Of a stretch of 64,000 nt of DNA, positions 26,030-35,345 are shown piece after piece. The notes beneath the pieces were generated by a model. It was not told the origin of the DNA, searched no databases, and saw only the letters and a list, made by a program, of their open reading frames with translations. The first letter of the stretch is position 1. Each line of letters opens with the position of its first letter. The stretch covers positions 1,364,001 through 1,428,000 of the forward strand of contig NZ_CP147776.1 in the NCBI RefSeq assembly GCF_037300705.1, written 5' to 3'. This DNA is from Massilia sp. W12 (GTDB taxonomy: Bacteria; Pseudomonadota; Gammaproteobacteria; Burkholderiales; Burkholderiaceae_D). A program made the position numbers and the translations under genes.

Positions 26030-26782
26030 TTACGCCCAGCTCAAAGTCGAAGACGGCAGCTTATGCGCGCTGATGTGCGGGCTTAAACTCTGGCTGATGA
26101 TGCGGCAAATCGCTTCTTGCTGTTCATTGATGAAAAAATGCCCGCCGGGGAAGTCGTGGATGGCGAAAGTGGCGCTGGTGTAGCGCTCCCATTCCAGCGC
26201 TTCTTCACGCTTGACCAGCACATCCTGGTTGCTGGCGAAAAACACAATATCCGCCGGCGTGATATGGATAGGCAGGCTTTGCCGGTACAGCTCAATGATG
26301 CGGTAATCATTGCGCAAAATCGGCAAAAACGCTTGCAGCAGACTTTTCATCTGGAAAAAATCGACCGGCGTGCCGCCCAGTTTTTTGATTTCATCCAAAA
26401 AGCTCTCATCGTCGAGTAAATGCAAATTGCGCTGCGGGTAGGCATAGTGGGGCGGATTGCGGCCCGATAAAAACATCGCTTGCGGCGCCGGCAAACCGGC
26501 TGCAGCGGCGGCTTTCACCAGCTCATAACACAGGGTGGCGCCCATGCTGTGGCCATACACCGCCCAGTTTTGTTCAGCACCCAAGGCGGCTTCCAACTGC
26601 CGCAGTAAATCGGTCACCGCCATTTCCAGACTGGCGGCAAACGGTTCCGCCATGCGCCGGCCATGGCCGGGCAATTCGAGCGCGTGCACCTTGATAGTGG
26701 CCGGCAACAAACGCGACCAGCGGCCATAAGTGGCGGCGGCCGAGCCGCCGGCATAGGACACGCCAAACAGATGAATAGACAT
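26030..26782 (-). CDS. Type II thioesterase
   Basis: The protein has 250 residues in an alpha/beta hydrolase fold. It shows the N-terminal FGVSYAGGSAAATYGRW, the nucleophile elbow YGHSMGA near residue 93, an Asp before VLVKREEAL and a late His in FPGGHFF. Type II thioesterases hydrolyse misprimed or stalled acyl groups from carrier domains. It lies 13 bp after the barrel-protein gene in the operon. It cannot by itself be shown to release the final product, but the absence of an integrated thioesterase leaves that open. Confidence 0.92.
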   Translation of the reverse strand: MSIHLFGVSYAGGSAAATYGRWSRLLPATIKVHALELPGHGRRMAEPFAASLEMAVTDLLRQLEAALGAEQNWAVYGHSMGATLCYELVKAAAAAGLPAPQAMFLSGRNPPHYAYPQRNLHLLDDESFLDEIKKLGGTPVDFFQMKSLLQAFLPILRNDYRIIELYRQSLPIHITPADIVFFASNQDVLVKREEALEWERYTSATFAIHDFPGGHFFINEQQEAICRIISQSLSPHISAHKLPSSTLSWA

Positions 26783-26795
26783 AGGCCGTCCTTCC

Positions 26796-28082
26796 TTAAA
26801 AACCGATTTTCAGACTGAGTTCAGCATACCATTTATAAGGCACGCTGCCGAATTCACTATTTGCGCGACCATACGGAAACAGGGTGCGCAGGGTGATTTC
26901 CGAACGGTCCCAATAATTCGAGATGAAGGCCAGTGAATTCATGCCGGAATGGTCAGCCAGATTGCGCAGGCTGGCCACTTCCACGTTAAAGGTGTCCGTC
27001 AGACGCGAGCTGCCTTCCGTCAGCGGGCCTTTGCTGATTGACAGATTGAAATAGTTACGCTGACTGCGCCCGAATGACAATTGATTCAGCCAGGGCTTGG
27101 AGAGCGTGGCGCGCAAGGTGGTTTTTTCCGCCAGGGCGTCAATCACCTGTCCCAGCTGCGGTTTGGAAAGCGCATCGCCGATGTGATACAGCTCGCCCAG
27201 GATCAACACATTGCCATCCGCCTGATAACTCGCACCCAGCAGCCAGGAATGATAGCGGCCCGGCGCGCCGGCTGCGCCGACTGCCGGATACTGCGTTACG
27301 CTGCCATCCGCGTTTGCCAATACGCCTTGTTGCAAGGCCGGGAAGCGTGAACGTGTGTGCATGGCCCAGCCGCCAAACAACACCAGGCCGCTTAACTTCG
27401 GGTGCAGGATCTGTTCTGCATCGATGGAATACGAGGCCCCCACCGCATTGCCGGTGCTGGGGCCGTGGTAGGCGATAAAATCCAGATCCAACCCGGATTT
27501 CCAGGCCGGCGAGTATTTCACCCCGACACTGTCGAGCCGTCCGCGTTCGCGCCGCACCAGGGCGGTCACGGCGTAATCCGGGCGCACCCAGTCAAATGAG
27601 AGCGCCGGCACGCCGACCTTGGCCACATCCAGGCCGCTCGGATCAATCGGCGGATTGATCAAATCTGTCGGCACATAAATAAAGCCGCGTCCCCATAACA
27701 CACGCTGTTTGCCGACCCGCATCTTGAGCGAGGAACTCAGATCCACTGACAGATTGAATTGATTCACCCGGCCCTTGTCCTGGCCGTAGGGGCGGAAGTC
27801 GTATTGCCCATCCCATACCAGGGTGTATTTGCCCGGCGAAGTCACTTTTAACACGCTTTGCACTTTGCGGCTGACTTGTGAAGTGGATGTGCCGGAGCCT
27901 TCATAGCCATACACGGAATCCGGGTTATACGCCTGCCAGCCGAGCAGGGAGGAGACGTGACCGCTGACTTTCCAGCCATCGTTGCCCCCTTGCGCGGCCT
28001 CATCCGCAGCAGGGGGCGCGCTTTGCGCCCAGGCCAGATTGATGCAGGCAGCCCCGAACAGGGCGCTGAGTGTGCGTTTCAT
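26796..28082 (-). CDS. Outer-membrane beta-barrel protein of the biosynthetic operon
   Basis: The protein has 428 residues, a signal peptide ending at AWAQ, and an alternating-strand beta-barrel pattern ending in ...YAELSLKIGF with a C-terminal Phe. Segments such as VSGHVSSLLGWQAYNP, RVGKQRVLWGRGFIYVPTDLINPP and LRATLSKPWLNQLSFGRS recall DUF1302/alginate-export-like outer-membrane barrels, but I cannot name the family firmly. Its ATG overlaps the stop of the last PKS gene as ATGA (28079-28082), so its synthesis is coupled to the synthase. A role in exporting the product through the outer membrane, or in self-protection, is a reasonable inference. No inner-membrane pump is seen in the window. 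Confidence 0.75.
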   Translation of the reverse strand: MKRTLSALFGAACINLAWAQSAPPAADEAAQGGNDGWKVSGHVSSLLGWQAYNPDSVYGYEGSGTSTSQVSRKVQSVLKVTSPGKYTLVWDGQYDFRPYGQDKGRVNQFNLSVDLSSSLKMRVGKQRVLWGRGFIYVPTDLINPPIDPSGLDVAKVGVPALSFDWVRPDYAVTALVRRERGRLDSVGVKYSPAWKSGLDLDFIAYHGPSTGNAVGASYSIDAEQILHPKLSGLVLFGGWAMHTRSRFPALQQGVLANADGSVTQYPAVGAAGAPGRYHSWLLGASYQADGNVLILGELYHIGDALSKPQLGQVIDALAEKTTLRATLSKPWLNQLSFGRSQRNYFNLSISKGPLTEGSSRLTDTFNVEVASLRNLADHSGMNSLAFISNYWDRSEITLRTLFPYGRANSEFGSVPYKWYAELSLKIGF

Positions 28083-31000
28083 TTACATGCCTCCAAAGTT
28101 TCAGCCGCAGGAAGCGGTGTGTTATGTGCCGTGGCGGCGGCAGCCGGCGCTGCGGGCGCGGCAGCTTGAAAGTCTTGCTGCGGCAAGAGTTTGTGCGCTT
28201 GCTCATCAAACACGCGCCAGAGCTTTTGCATATCCGGCTCAAAGCTGCAGAAAATATCAAAATGGATATTCCGCTCGACCACCGAGACCACCGCATACAG
28301 ACTGGCGTAGCCGGTTTTTTTCTCGGTTTCTTCAATCTGGCGGCTCGAAAACTCAACGATTTTTTGATATTCCTCCTCGGCCTTGCCGACATAGTTCAGC
28401 AAAATCATGGGGTCAGTGCGGTGCAGCTTTTTCGGGTCTTGGGTTTTCAGCACATCCCACCACTGCATGCGCATTTTCCAGTTCAAGAGCATGTTCATGA
28501 AACTGACGTTATAGCGGTTGACGCAGCGCACTTTGCGCTGGATGCCATCGAGCATGCGCGCCGGGTCTTCCGGTGTGACTTTCACCAGCAAAGGCAAGAC
28601 GTCAATGAACAGGCCCATGGTGTCAAAGTAAGACAGATCCTGGTATTGGCGGCCCTGATACAAGAGCTTGAGCGGTACGCTGTCAATCTCCAGATACTGG
28701 CCAAGCGCACAACACAGCAACATCAGGGTCAATTCCCAGGCGGCGTCATCGTCATTCGCCAGCCGGTATTGCGCCAGATCCAGGGTGTAACGCATTTTGG
28801 CGACGCGCGGCTGGCGGTTGGCGGCGATGCGCGCCTCGACCACATGTTTGACCCGCTCATATTCTTTCAATTCAAACAGATCAATCAGCTGCTCTTTGCT
28901 GATGCCTTGCGGGCCACGGTTGAGTTGATCCAGATAATGGCGGAAGCTCTTTACTTCTTCCATCTCGGCCTGACTGCCGGAGAGCAGCACGCGGTAGCGG
29001 TTTAACAATTGGCGGCGCAAGACCTGGCCGCTCATATTGTCAAAAATCGAGTGATCCAGATTGAACAGCAGGGTGTGGCGGCGGCGGTCAAAACGCAGCA
29101 GGCTGACGCGGAACATGACCCCGCCGCCAACGTCCAGATCGACCTGGTTTTCCGCTTGCATCAGCGCTTCGCACAGCCGCAATTGGGCCGGCGGCGTGAA
29201 GCCGCTCAAATCAATCAGCGGCAAGGGCAGCAGCGCTTGCGGGGCCGCGTGTTCTTCCCATTGCGCTGAGAGCAGGCTGTGGCGCGGCGTGCTGCGCAAC
29301 AGACCTTGCACCCGCACGATGTCGGTGAAGGCGCGCCGCAACAGATCGACTTGCAATTCTTCATTGAAATCGATCAGATAAAAAGCGAAGCGGTTGTCTT
29401 CCTTCAAAAACATTTTCTGGAATGGCGACATGGGGTAGCGCGCTGCAATCGGCGCGCTGCAGATCTGCCGGTTCATCTCGCGCATCGCGCGCTGCACCAG
29501 GGCGATCTGGGCCGGCAGGAAATCCGCCGCTGCTTCCTCTTGCAGTTGCCAGGCTGACCAGGGGCTGTCCGGCTCGCTTTGCAATAAGGCCTGGGTGGCC
29601 GCCAGTTGCGACAGCGGCAGGATGCGGTGCGCTTGCAAATGCAGCGGCAGGCGCAGGCCGCGCAATTCGCGCTCCAGCATGGATTCTTGCGCCATCGCAG
29701 CGTCGCTGACAAACAGCAATTGCTGCGGCATGCCCTGAATCTGCACTTCCAGCGCCTGGCTTTCGCAGCCGCACACGCTGCGCAGATGCTGCTGCAGCCC
29801 AGCCCAGTCGCGCACCGCGCCGTGTTCGCTTTGCCGGTGCTCGTACAGATAGGCCGCCAAGGTGCGGATGGTGGGGCGGTTGAATACTTCATTCGACATC
29901 AGTTTGATGCCGTGCCGCTCCAGTTCGCCGGTCAGCTGGGCGACTTTGAGCGAGTCGCCGCCCAGTTCAAAGAAGTCGTCATCCGGGCGCACTTGCTCCA
30001 GGCCGAATAACTGGCCCCACACTTGTTGCAATAATTGCGCATACGCCTGCGCGCCTTCGAGCTGGGTGGCGGCGGCGCTTTCTTTGCGCACCGTGTGCGG
30101 TTTGGCCAGGGCGTACAGCGCTTGTTGCGCCGGGCGCAGGCAGACTTCCGCGCCGCCGGATTGCAGCGCATCCAGGGTTTCTTGCAGCAACTCGCCTTGC
30201 GGCAGTTCCGGCAGCCAGAGGCGGCGCCAATTCGCCGCGCCCAGATGGCTGCGCATGGCGGCGTCCAGCGCGCGTCCATGGCGCAATTTCACAATTGCAT
30301 CGCCGCTGTGTGCGCCGCTGTGGCCAGGGGCCAGGGCGGCGCCAAAGCGCAAGCCGCTTTGCCCTTTGACCCACTGCAACAATGCCGCGCGCCAGCCCGG
30401 CAGCCAGTCGTGCGCTTGCTGACCGTCCAAGAGCTTGTCGCCAAACGCCTCAAAGCGCAGTTCGCCGTCAAACGGCGGCTGCTCCAGCAAGAGCAGGCCG
30501 TCAAGCGGCTGCGGCGGGGCCGGCAGGCGCCATTCGCCTTCAATATGCGCGCTTTCACGCGCCGGATTGTGCACGCTTTGCGCGATGATGATGCCGGTTT
30601 CCTGGCGCGCGCGTTGCAGCTCGCGCGGCGGATACACCAGCACATCGGTAAAGCCGGCGCGGCGCGCCACCCTTTCCCATTGGTCCAAGCCGATCAGCGG
30701 CGAGAGGGTGCGCTCGGCATCCTCAAAATGCCACCAGCCATCGGCCAGGCCCCAGACCAGATCGGCGTAACGCCGCATCACCGTGCGCTCCAGCAGGCAC
30801 AGCAAGCCGCCATCTTTGAGCAGGCGGTGCAAATTCGGCACCGTGACATCCAGGTCGCGCGTGGCGTGCACCACGTTAAAAGCGAACACCAGATCAAAGC
30901 TGTGCAATTCCAAACCCTGTTCCGCCGGGTCGCGCGTGATGTCGAAATTGCCGAAGGTGAGGAAGTCGATATCCTGCTCCAGCGCGAATTCGCGCGCCTC

Positions 31001-34000
31001 GTGCAAAAAGGTTTTGCCGATGTCGGTGAAATAGTATTCGACCTGCCGCCCGCGCATCATGGGCGCAATGCGGCGCATGGTGAGGCCGAAGCCGCCGCCG
31101 GCTTCCAGAATGCGCAAGGGGCGTCCGCCGGCGGCGTCCAGAATCTGCCGGATCCAGTCTTCAAACACCACCCGCACCACGGCTTCTTCGAGTTCTTGAA
31201 TCGAGCCTTGCGAGGCTTGGATCAGCATGCTGTTGCTGCCATCCGGATACAGCACTGAAATCGGCGAAATCTCTTCGCGCAGCGCTTCTTTGTAGTGGCG
31301 CACGCAATGCTCGACCAGACGCAAATTGCCGGGGAACATCGGGCTTTCCGCCACCACTTCCTGATATACCGTTTGATACGGGCGCAAAGCTTCGATGCCG
31401 CGCAAGACGCGGTAGTGTTCGCCATCGTGCTGGAGGATGCCGTCCTGGCTCAAAATCGCGAGGAAGTAATCGACATATTTTTGCATGCGCTCGGTGACGC
31501 CCAGCGCTTGCGCCAGATCCTGCCGGCTGAATTTATTGCCCGGCAGCAGCGGCAAACCATGCTGATGCACAAATTGCGCCACCAGAATGCCGCACGCCTC
31601 ATCCACCAGATTGTGCGCCCGGCTGTAATCATGCAAGCCGTACTGGGACAGATCGCGCTCCAGGTACGGTTGCAGGAAATTGCGCAGGGCGGCGCCGTCC
31701 AGCGCCAGCGCGGAAGGGCTGCGATGCGGCAAGATCAGTTCGGCCGGCATGGGGTGTACGGTGGCCCCGCAGGCGGCGCTGATCTGCTGCGCCAGGCTGT
31801 GCAGCGTGGCGTGGCTGCGCTGGCGTTTTTCCAGCTCCGCCGCGCTGCCGTCCTGGCGCACCGGCAGGGGCAGCATCAGGCCCAGGGTTTTGCCGTGCAG
31901 ACTGCGCGCCGCGCCTTGCGGCAAGTGTTGCGGCAGCAATTGGAACAGGCGGCGCACTGCGCCGTCATGGGCGGCCAGCAGCACATCGCGCGCATGGTCA
32001 TTGAGCTCGTCTTCCATGATTTGCGCCAACTGCGGCAAGGCTTTTGCGCGCAGCAGGGCGCGGCCCGGCAGCACGGCGCGCAAATCGCAAGCCGGGCAGG
32101 CCACGCGCATGCGGCGCAGCCAGCCATCCAGATACAGGCTGGCGCTTTCATCCGCCTGTTCAAGCGGAATAAACAGTACGCATTTGAACATCTGCTGCGG
32201 GCATTCGGCGCGCAAACCATTCAGCATGCGCTGCACGCGGTCAGTAAACGCCTCCAGCGCGCCGCTTGGTTTGAGATCGGGGGCCAGCCAGACCACCAGT
32301 TCCGGCACGCCATCGACTTGCTTGAGATGGCGCAACAGGCGCCGGTAATCGGTGGCGCGGCTCAAATCGGCCTGGTGCAGACCGGCCCCGAAGGCGCGGA
32401 AAGCGGGGCCGGGACGCACCCAGTCCAGCCGCAAGCCTTTGACCTTGCCCAGGCCGGCATGCAGCGCTTTGTGCTCGCTGAAGCCAAGGCAGGGACGCAC
32501 GCCAAGATTGTCTTCGGCAAACGGCTGGGCCGCGTTTTGCCATGTCGGGCAGGCCGCGCTGAAACTGGCCGCCGCCGGCGCGCTTTTCGGCGCGCTGCCG
32601 GCGCCGCTGTGTTTTTCCAGCAGGGTGTAGATATTGCCCCGGCCTACCGGGAAGCGGGTTGGCGCAAACGGGTAGAGCGGCAGCGTGAGGCGCTGGCGTT
32701 TTTGATTGGCGTACCAGGTTTTCCATTCAAAATGCAAACCCTGGGCCCAGATTTCACCCAGCGCGCGGGCGAAAAACTGCGCGTCGGAAAGCGGGCTTTT
32801 CGGGCCGGGGTGTAAAGCCACGCAGCGCGCTTGCCGCCCCGCCGGGGTGTTTTGCCGCATCAAAGAACACAGCACCGCGCCCGGCCCGGCTTCCACCATG
32901 GCCAGCTGCTCATCGGCCAGCAAAACTTGCGCGCCGGCGGCAAAGCGCACTGTGCCGCGCAGATGGCGGCAGTAATAATCCGGGTCTTGCGCCTGTTCCG
33001 GGGTGATCCAATCGCCGCTGACGTTGGACAGATAGGGCAGTTGCGGCGCTTTCAGCGGGATGCTGTTGAGCAGCGCGCGGAATTCTTCCAGCATCGGCTC
33101 CATCATGGCGGAATGGAAGGCGTGCGAAGTGTGCAGCGGCTTGCATTGAATGCCGGCGGCCTGCAATTGCGCCGCGCAGCTTTCCAGCGCGGCATGCGGC
33201 CCGGCCACGGTGCAGGCTTGCGGGCCGTTTTCCGCCGCCAGATCGACTCCTGGCGGCAGCAGCGCGCGCAGGGTGTCGGCGGCGGCGGAGACTGCCAGCA
33301 TGCCGCCTTGCGGCATGCTTTGCATCAGGCGGCCACGCGCAATCACCAATTGCAAACCTTGTTCCAGGCTGAATACGCCGGCAATGCAGGCGGCCACATA
33401 TTCGCCCAGACTGTGGCCGAGCATGGCGGCGATTTCCAGGCCCAGGCTCTGCAGCACGCGCGCGCTGGCGTATTCGACGATGAACAGGGCTGCTTGCGCA
33501 AATTCGGTGCGTTCGATCAATTCCTGCGCCTGCGCATCGTTTTCTTCCAGCAGCAGGCCGCGCAATTCCGGGCGTCCCAGGGTGGCGCAGATTTGCAGGC
33601 AGTTTTCGACTTCCTGCTTGAAGGCCGGCAGATTGGCGCTCAGGGTGCGCGCCATGCCGGGGTATTGCGTGCCCTGACCGGAAAACAGCAGGGCGCAGCG
33701 CAAGGGGGCCTGGCTGGCGGCGATCGGCTGGCTGCGGATCTGCGCATGCAGCGGCGGCGCTTCTGCTTCCGGCGGCAGCAAAGAGCAGGCGTGACGCAGC
33801 GCCGGCAGCAACTCGGCGCAATCGGAAAACGCGACTGAGGCGCGCAGACGCAGGCGGCGCCGGGTGTTCATGGTGTAGGCAAAATCGGCTGCCGCCGGCA
33901 ATGTGCTTTGCCCTTCCAGCCAGCTCAGCAATTGGCGCTGCAACCTTTGCATGCCCTCTTCATCGTGGGCCGACAGGCACAGGGTATGCCAGCCCGGGGC

Positions 34001-35335
34001 CGGATCGGGGGCCGGCAGCGCCGGCGCTTCTTCCAGCAGCACATGGACATTGGTGCCGCCCACGCCGAATGAGCTGACGCCGGCGCGCAGCGGCCATTCG
34101 CCGTCGTCGCTTTGCGGGCGGCGCCAGGCCTGGCCTTCGCGCACCAGATAAAACGGACTGTTGGCGAAATCGATTTGCGGGTTGTAATCGTGAAAATTCA
34201 GGCTGGCCGGCAAATAGCGGTGGTGCAGCGCCAGCACCACTTTGGCAAAGCCGGCGATGCCGGCGGCGGCGTCGAGATGGCCGATGCTGGCTTTCAAGGC
34301 GCCGATGCCGCAAAAGCCGGTTTGTTTGCTGCGGAAGGCTTTTTTCAAGCCTTCGATTTCCACCGGGTCGCCGAGTGCGGTGGCGGTGCCGTGCGCCTCC
34401 ACATAGCTGATGCTTTCCGCTTCGACTTCAGCCATTTTGATGGCGCGCCGGATCACTTCGGCTTGTCCCTCCACGCTGGGGGCGGTGTAGCCGACTTTGC
34501 GCGCGCCGTCATTATTGGCGCCGCTGCCGCGAATCACAGCCAGAATGCGGTCGCGGTCTTCCAGCGCGTCTTCCAGCGGTTTTAGCAGCACCGCCACCAT
34601 GCCATTGCCTTCCACCGTGCCATTTGCATCGTCAGAGAAGGGGCGGCAGACGCCATCCGGCGACAAAATCATGCCCTGTTCATACACATACCCGTTTTTA
34701 TAGGGCAGGGTCAGGCCGGAGCCGGCGGCAATCGCCATGCGGCAAGCCCCGGTCAGCAATTGGCGCACCGCCAGGTCAATCGCATACAGCGAGGTGGAGC
34801 AGGCGCAATGCAGGGTGATCGCCGGCCCGGTCAGATTCAGTTTGTAGGCGATGCGGGTGGCGAGAAAATCCTTGTCATTTAATTGAATCGCGGCAAATTG
34901 CGAAGCGCTGCCTTCGGCGCATTGCAAAATCGTGTCCAGTTCCCAGGTGAAATTATTCGAGGAGCCGATAAACAGACCGGTATTGCCCGGCTTGGCCGAA
35001 TAACCGCCATCTTCCAGCGCGTGATACACGCATTGATGCAGGGCGCGCATTTGCGGGTCGAGCATGGCGGCGTCGGCGCGCGTGTATTCAAAAAAGCTGT
35101 GGTCGAAAAACTCCAGATTCGGGAACACGCCTTTGGTGGGCACAAAATTATTCCGCTTCAATAATTCCGGATGCACCCCGGCTTGCAGCAATTCATCGTG
35201 ACTCAGGGTTGATAAGCCGGACTGGCCGGCCAGCAGATTTTGCCAAAAAGCCGGGATATCGGCAGCGCCGGGAAAAGCGCCGGCCATGCCGATCACGGCA
35301 ATTTCCAATCCGGTGCGGGAGGTGTTAACTTTCAT
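28079..35335 (-). CDS. PKS module KS-AT-methyltransferase-ACP with terminal condensation-like domain
   Basis: The protein has 2418 residues. KS (about 1-430) has active Cys in HCACSTSLYA, EAHGTATALGDP and IGHLDAAAG. AT (about 550-860) has GHSLGEYVA and HAFHS, which fits malonyl-CoA. A stretch from about 950 to 1250 has no intact KR. A SAM methyltransferase follows with LEAGGGFGLT near 1412. The ACP has FFELGGDSLK near 1792. The last 450 residues are condensation-like with NLDHSIFD in place of HHxxxDG; the catalytic second His is kept. No thioesterase domain is present. The start at 35335 follows GAAAGGACAG; an ATG 11 codons upstream would overlap the previous gene. The module adds a methylated malonate unit, and the terminal domain may release the chain onto a nucleophile (inference). 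Confidence 0.9.
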   Translation of the reverse strand: MKVNTSRTGLEIAVIGMAGAFPGAADIPAFWQNLLAGQSGLSTLSHDELLQAGVHPELLKRNNFVPTKGVFPNLEFFDHSFFEYTRADAAMLDPQMRALHQCVYHALEDGGYSAKPGNTGLFIGSSNNFTWELDTILQCAEGSASQFAAIQLNDKDFLATRIAYKLNLTGPAITLHCACSTSLYAIDLAVRQLLTGACRMAIAAGSGLTLPYKNGYVYEQGMILSPDGVCRPFSDDANGTVEGNGMVAVLLKPLEDALEDRDRILAVIRGSGANNDGARKVGYTAPSVEGQAEVIRRAIKMAEVEAESISYVEAHGTATALGDPVEIEGLKKAFRSKQTGFCGIGALKASIGHLDAAAGIAGFAKVVLALHHRYLPASLNFHDYNPQIDFANSPFYLVREGQAWRRPQSDDGEWPLRAGVSSFGVGGTNVHVLLEEAPALPAPDPAPGWHTLCLSAHDEEGMQRLQRQLLSWLEGQSTLPAAADFAYTMNTRRRLRLRASVAFSDCAELLPALRHACSLLPPEAEAPPLHAQIRSQPIAASQAPLRCALLFSGQGTQYPGMARTLSANLPAFKQEVENCLQICATLGRPELRGLLLEENDAQAQELIERTEFAQAALFIVEYASARVLQSLGLEIAAMLGHSLGEYVAACIAGVFSLEQGLQLVIARGRLMQSMPQGGMLAVSAAADTLRALLPPGVDLAAENGPQACTVAGPHAALESCAAQLQAAGIQCKPLHTSHAFHSAMMEPMLEEFRALLNSIPLKAPQLPYLSNVSGDWITPEQAQDPDYYCRHLRGTVRFAAGAQVLLADEQLAMVEAGPGAVLCSLMRQNTPAGRQARCVALHPGPKSPLSDAQFFARALGEIWAQGLHFEWKTWYANQKRQRLTLPLYPFAPTRFPVGRGNIYTLLEKHSGAGSAPKSAPAAASFSAACPTWQNAAQPFAEDNLGVRPCLGFSEHKALHAGLGKVKGLRLDWVRPGPAFRAFGAGLHQADLSRATDYRRLLRHLKQVDGVPELVVWLAPDLKPSGALEAFTDRVQRMLNGLRAECPQQMFKCVLFIPLEQADESASLYLDGWLRRMRVACPACDLRAVLPGRALLRAKALPQLAQIMEDELNDHARDVLLAAHDGAVRRLFQLLPQHLPQGAARSLHGKTLGLMLPLPVRQDGSAAELEKRQRSHATLHSLAQQISAACGATVHPMPAELILPHRSPSALALDGAALRNFLQPYLERDLSQYGLHDYSRAHNLVDEACGILVAQFVHQHGLPLLPGNKFSRQDLAQALGVTERMQKYVDYFLAILSQDGILQHDGEHYRVLRGIEALRPYQTVYQEVVAESPMFPGNLRLVEHCVRHYKEALREEISPISVLYPDGSNSMLIQASQGSIQELEEAVVRVVFEDWIRQILDAAGGRPLRILEAGGGFGLTMRRIAPMMRGRQVEYYFTDIGKTFLHEAREFALEQDIDFLTFGNFDITRDPAEQGLELHSFDLVFAFNVVHATRDLDVTVPNLHRLLKDGGLLCLLERTVMRRYADLVWGLADGWWHFEDAERTLSPLIGLDQWERVARRAGFTDVLVYPPRELQRARQETGIIIAQSVHNPARESAHIEGEWRLPAPPQPLDGLLLLEQPPFDGELRFEAFGDKLLDGQQAHDWLPGWRAALLQWVKGQSGLRFGAALAPGHSGAHSGDAIVKLRHGRALDAAMRSHLGAANWRRLWLPELPQGELLQETLDALQSGGAEVCLRPAQQALYALAKPHTVRKESAAATQLEGAQAYAQLLQQVWGQLFGLEQVRPDDDFFELGGDSLKVAQLTGELERHGIKLMSNEVFNRPTIRTLAAYLYEHRQSEHGAVRDWAGLQQHLRSVCGCESQALEVQIQGMPQQLLFVSDAAMAQESMLERELRGLRLPLHLQAHRILPLSQLAATQALLQSEPDSPWSAWQLQEEAAADFLPAQIALVQRAMREMNRQICSAPIAARYPMSPFQKMFLKEDNRFAFYLIDFNEELQVDLLRRAFTDIVRVQGLLRSTPRHSLLSAQWEEHAAPQALLPLPLIDLSGFTPPAQLRLCEALMQAENQVDLDVGGGVMFRVSLLRFDRRRHTLLFNLDHSIFDNMSGQVLRRQLLNRYRVLLSGSQAEMEEVKSFRHYLDQLNRGPQGISKEQLIDLFELKEYERVKHVVEARIAANRQPRVAKMRYTLDLAQYRLANDDDAAWELTLMLLCCALGQYLEIDSVPLKLLYQGRQYQDLSYFDTMGLFIDVLPLLVKVTPEDPARMLDGIQRKVRCVNRYNVSFMNMLLNWKMRMQWWDVLKTQDPKKLHRTDPMILLNYVGKAEEEYQKIVEFSSRQIEETEKKTGYASLYAVVSVVERNIHFDIFCSFEPDMQKLWRVFDEQAHKLLPQQDFQAAAPAAPAAAATAHNTPLPAAETLEACK

Positions 35336-35345
35336 CGCTGTCCTT

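Noticed and set aside
30035-31258. Long open plus-strand frame opposite the PKS gene
   Set aside because: Antisense shadow of a high-GC synthase gene with no domain similarity; many such frames cover 28000-64000.
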